Shown here: positions 4,049 to 5,140 of the stretch, piece after piece
How positions within the stretch are numbered: the first letter of the stretch is position 1
Layout: the number at the start of each line of letters is the position of its first letter
Notes under the pieces: model-generated
Told to the model about the DNA's origin: nothing
What the model saw: only the letters and a program-made list of their open reading frames with translations
The model's database searches: none
NCBI GenBank assembly: GCA_947464585.1
Contig: CANHYS010000218.1
Location: 1-5,140 of the forward strand
DNA: 5,140 nt
Direction: 5' to 3'
Source of the DNA: Planctomycetaceae bacterium
GTDB lineage: Bacteria; Planctomycetota; Planctomycetia; Pirellulales; UBA1268
Translations under genes and position numbers: made by a program

Positions 4049-5140
4049 ATGCTCACCGACTATGACCTCCATCTGCTGGGCGAGGGCCGCCACTGGAAGA
4101 GCTACGAGAAGCTCGGGGCGCAGCTGCATGTCGCCGAGGGCGTGGCGGGCGTGAATTTCGCCGTCTGGGCCCCCAACGCCGAGGCCGTGAGCGTGGTCGG
4201 GGATTTCAACGGCTGGGACGGCCAGCGGCACGCGATGCAAAAACGGATGCCGTCGTCGGGCATCTGGGAACTGTTCGTGCCCGGCATCGCTGCCGGCACG
4301 CTCTACAAGTATCGCGTCCACGCGGAGGGGAGCTTCAGCGATCGGGCCGATCCCTACGGCTTCGGAGCCGAGGTGCCGCCACGGACAGCCTCCAAGGTGG
4401 TCGACCTCGCCAGCTATTCGTGGCGTGATCAGGAGTGGATGGGGCAGCGGGCAGCCCACAACAGTCTCACGGCGCCGCTGACCATCTACGAAGTCCACCT
4501 CGGAAGCTGGAGGCGGCCGGGCAACGACCCGCACCGCTGGCTCACCTATGCGGAACTCGAGCGCGAACTCATTCCCTACTGTCTGGAACTGGGGTTCACG
4601 CACGTCGAATTCCTGCCCCCCTCGGAGCACCCGCTCTCGGCCAGTTGGGGCTACCAGACGATCGGCCTGTTCGCGGCCACCAGCCGGTTCGGCTCGCCTG
4701 AGGACCTGATGTCGCTGATCGACGCCCTGCATCGGGCCGGCATCGGCGTGATCATCGACTGGGTGCCGGCCCACTTTCCACGGGACGGCCACGGCCTGCG
4801 CCGCTTCGACGGCACCGCGCTCTACGAGCACGAGGATCCGCGCAAAGGAGAACATCCCGACTGGGGCACGCTGATCTTCAACTACGGCCGCAACGAGGTC
4901 GCCAACTATCTCGTTTCGAGCGCTCTCTTCTGGCTCGATCGGTATCACATCGACGGCCTGCGGGTCGATGCCGTGGCCTCGATGCTCTACCTCGACTACA
5001 GCCGCAAGGACGGCGAGTGGCTGCCCAACTGCCACGGCGGCCGCGAGAACCTCGAAGCGATCGACTTCATCAAGAGTTTCAACGTCCAGGTCCATGCCCA
5101 CCACCCGGGCGTGCTGACGATCGCCGAGGAATCGACCGCC
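4049..5140 (+). CDS. glgB: 1,4-alpha-glucan (glycogen) branching enzyme GlgB, 5' part (cut by window edge)
   Basis: Cleaves alpha-1,4 glucan chains and re-attaches them as alpha-1,6 branches during glycogen synthesis in the cytoplasm. The 364 visible residues begin at [11 protein letters not shown] (3-13). A CBM48 domain follows at about 30-120 ([25 protein letters not shown]), then the GH13 barrel: IYEVHLGSW (146-154), [12 protein letters not shown] (193-204), region I DWVPAHF (237-243), [12 protein letters not shown] (273-284), region [20 protein letters not shown] (302-319) with nucleophile D307, [11 protein letters not shown] (330-340), and region III TIAEEST (357-363) with acid/base E360. 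The protein starts where the second half of long GlgB proteins begins, so it lacks the N1 domain. The ATG at 4049 lacks a clear ribosome binding site; an in-frame upstream GTG (3947) lies in the divergent spacer. The 3' end is outside the window. Confidence 0.97.
   Translation, partial: MLTDYDLHLLGEGRHWKSYEKLGAQLHVAEGVAGVNFAVWAPNAEAVSVVGDFNGWDGQRHAMQKRMPSSGIWELFVPGIAAGTLYKYRVHAEGSFSDRADPYGFGAEVPPRTASKVVDLASYSWRDQEWMGQRAAHNSLTAPLTIYEVHLGSWRRPGNDPHRWLTYAELERELIPYCLELGFTHVEFLPPSEHPLSASWGYQTIGLFAATSRFGSPEDLMSLIDALHRAGIGVIIDWVPAHFPRDGHGLRRFDGTALYEHEDPRKGEHPDWGTLIFNYGRNEVANYLVSSALFWLDRYHIDGLRVDAVASMLYLDYSRKDGEWLPNCHGGRENLEAIDFIKSFNVQVHAHHPGVLTIAEESTA

Noticed and set aside
3809..5104. Long minus-strand open frame opposite glgB (about 431 codons)
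   Set aside because: The plus strand encodes a clear GlgB through the same bases; the antisense product has no family motifs.

Overview
The window looks like chromosomal housekeeping DNA from a high-GC bacterium, most likely a planctomycete (Pirellulales-like). The reasons are the GC-rich third codon positions, the short isolated transcription units in alternating directions, the long structured spacers, and the style of the proteins. This assignment is an inference, since no rRNA or other marker gene is present. No mobile element, CRISPR array or tRNA was found.

Layout from left to right. Positions 1-789 (minus strand) hold a two-gene histidine unit: hisE (phosphoribosyl-ATP pyrophosphatase), then hisG (ATP phosphoribosyltransferase), which runs off the left edge. 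The two genes overlap by four bases (GTGA). They catalyse the second and first steps of histidine synthesis respectively. A 128-base divergent spacer (790-917) separates hisE from miaA (918-1790, plus), the tRNA A37 dimethylallyltransferase. A 511-base spacer (1791-2301) follows, full of hairpins and GGATG motifs, with no convincing gene. Next is a 248-residue class I glutamine amidotransferase-like protein of the peptidase C26 (PuuD-type) family (2302-3048, plus). Its nucleophile elbow has lost the catalytic cysteine. Then comes a 228-base convergent spacer (3049-3276). It contains a 33-bp direct repeat (32/33 identical) bracketing two hairpins, followed by two more hairpins. A seven-beta-strand SAM-dependent methyltransferase (3277-3924, minus) and the 5' part of the glycogen branching enzyme gene glgB (4049-5140, plus) diverge from a 124-base spacer.

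The genes do not form one pathway. Only hisE and hisG are clearly co-transcribed. The most notable items are the C26-family protein with Gly where the catalytic Cys should be, and a set of hairpins around that gene that share the core GCAGGATGC but have different stems. The hairpins place GGA in a small loop, which recalls CsrA/RsmA binding sites or a dispersed hairpin repeat. Both interpretations are hypotheses.
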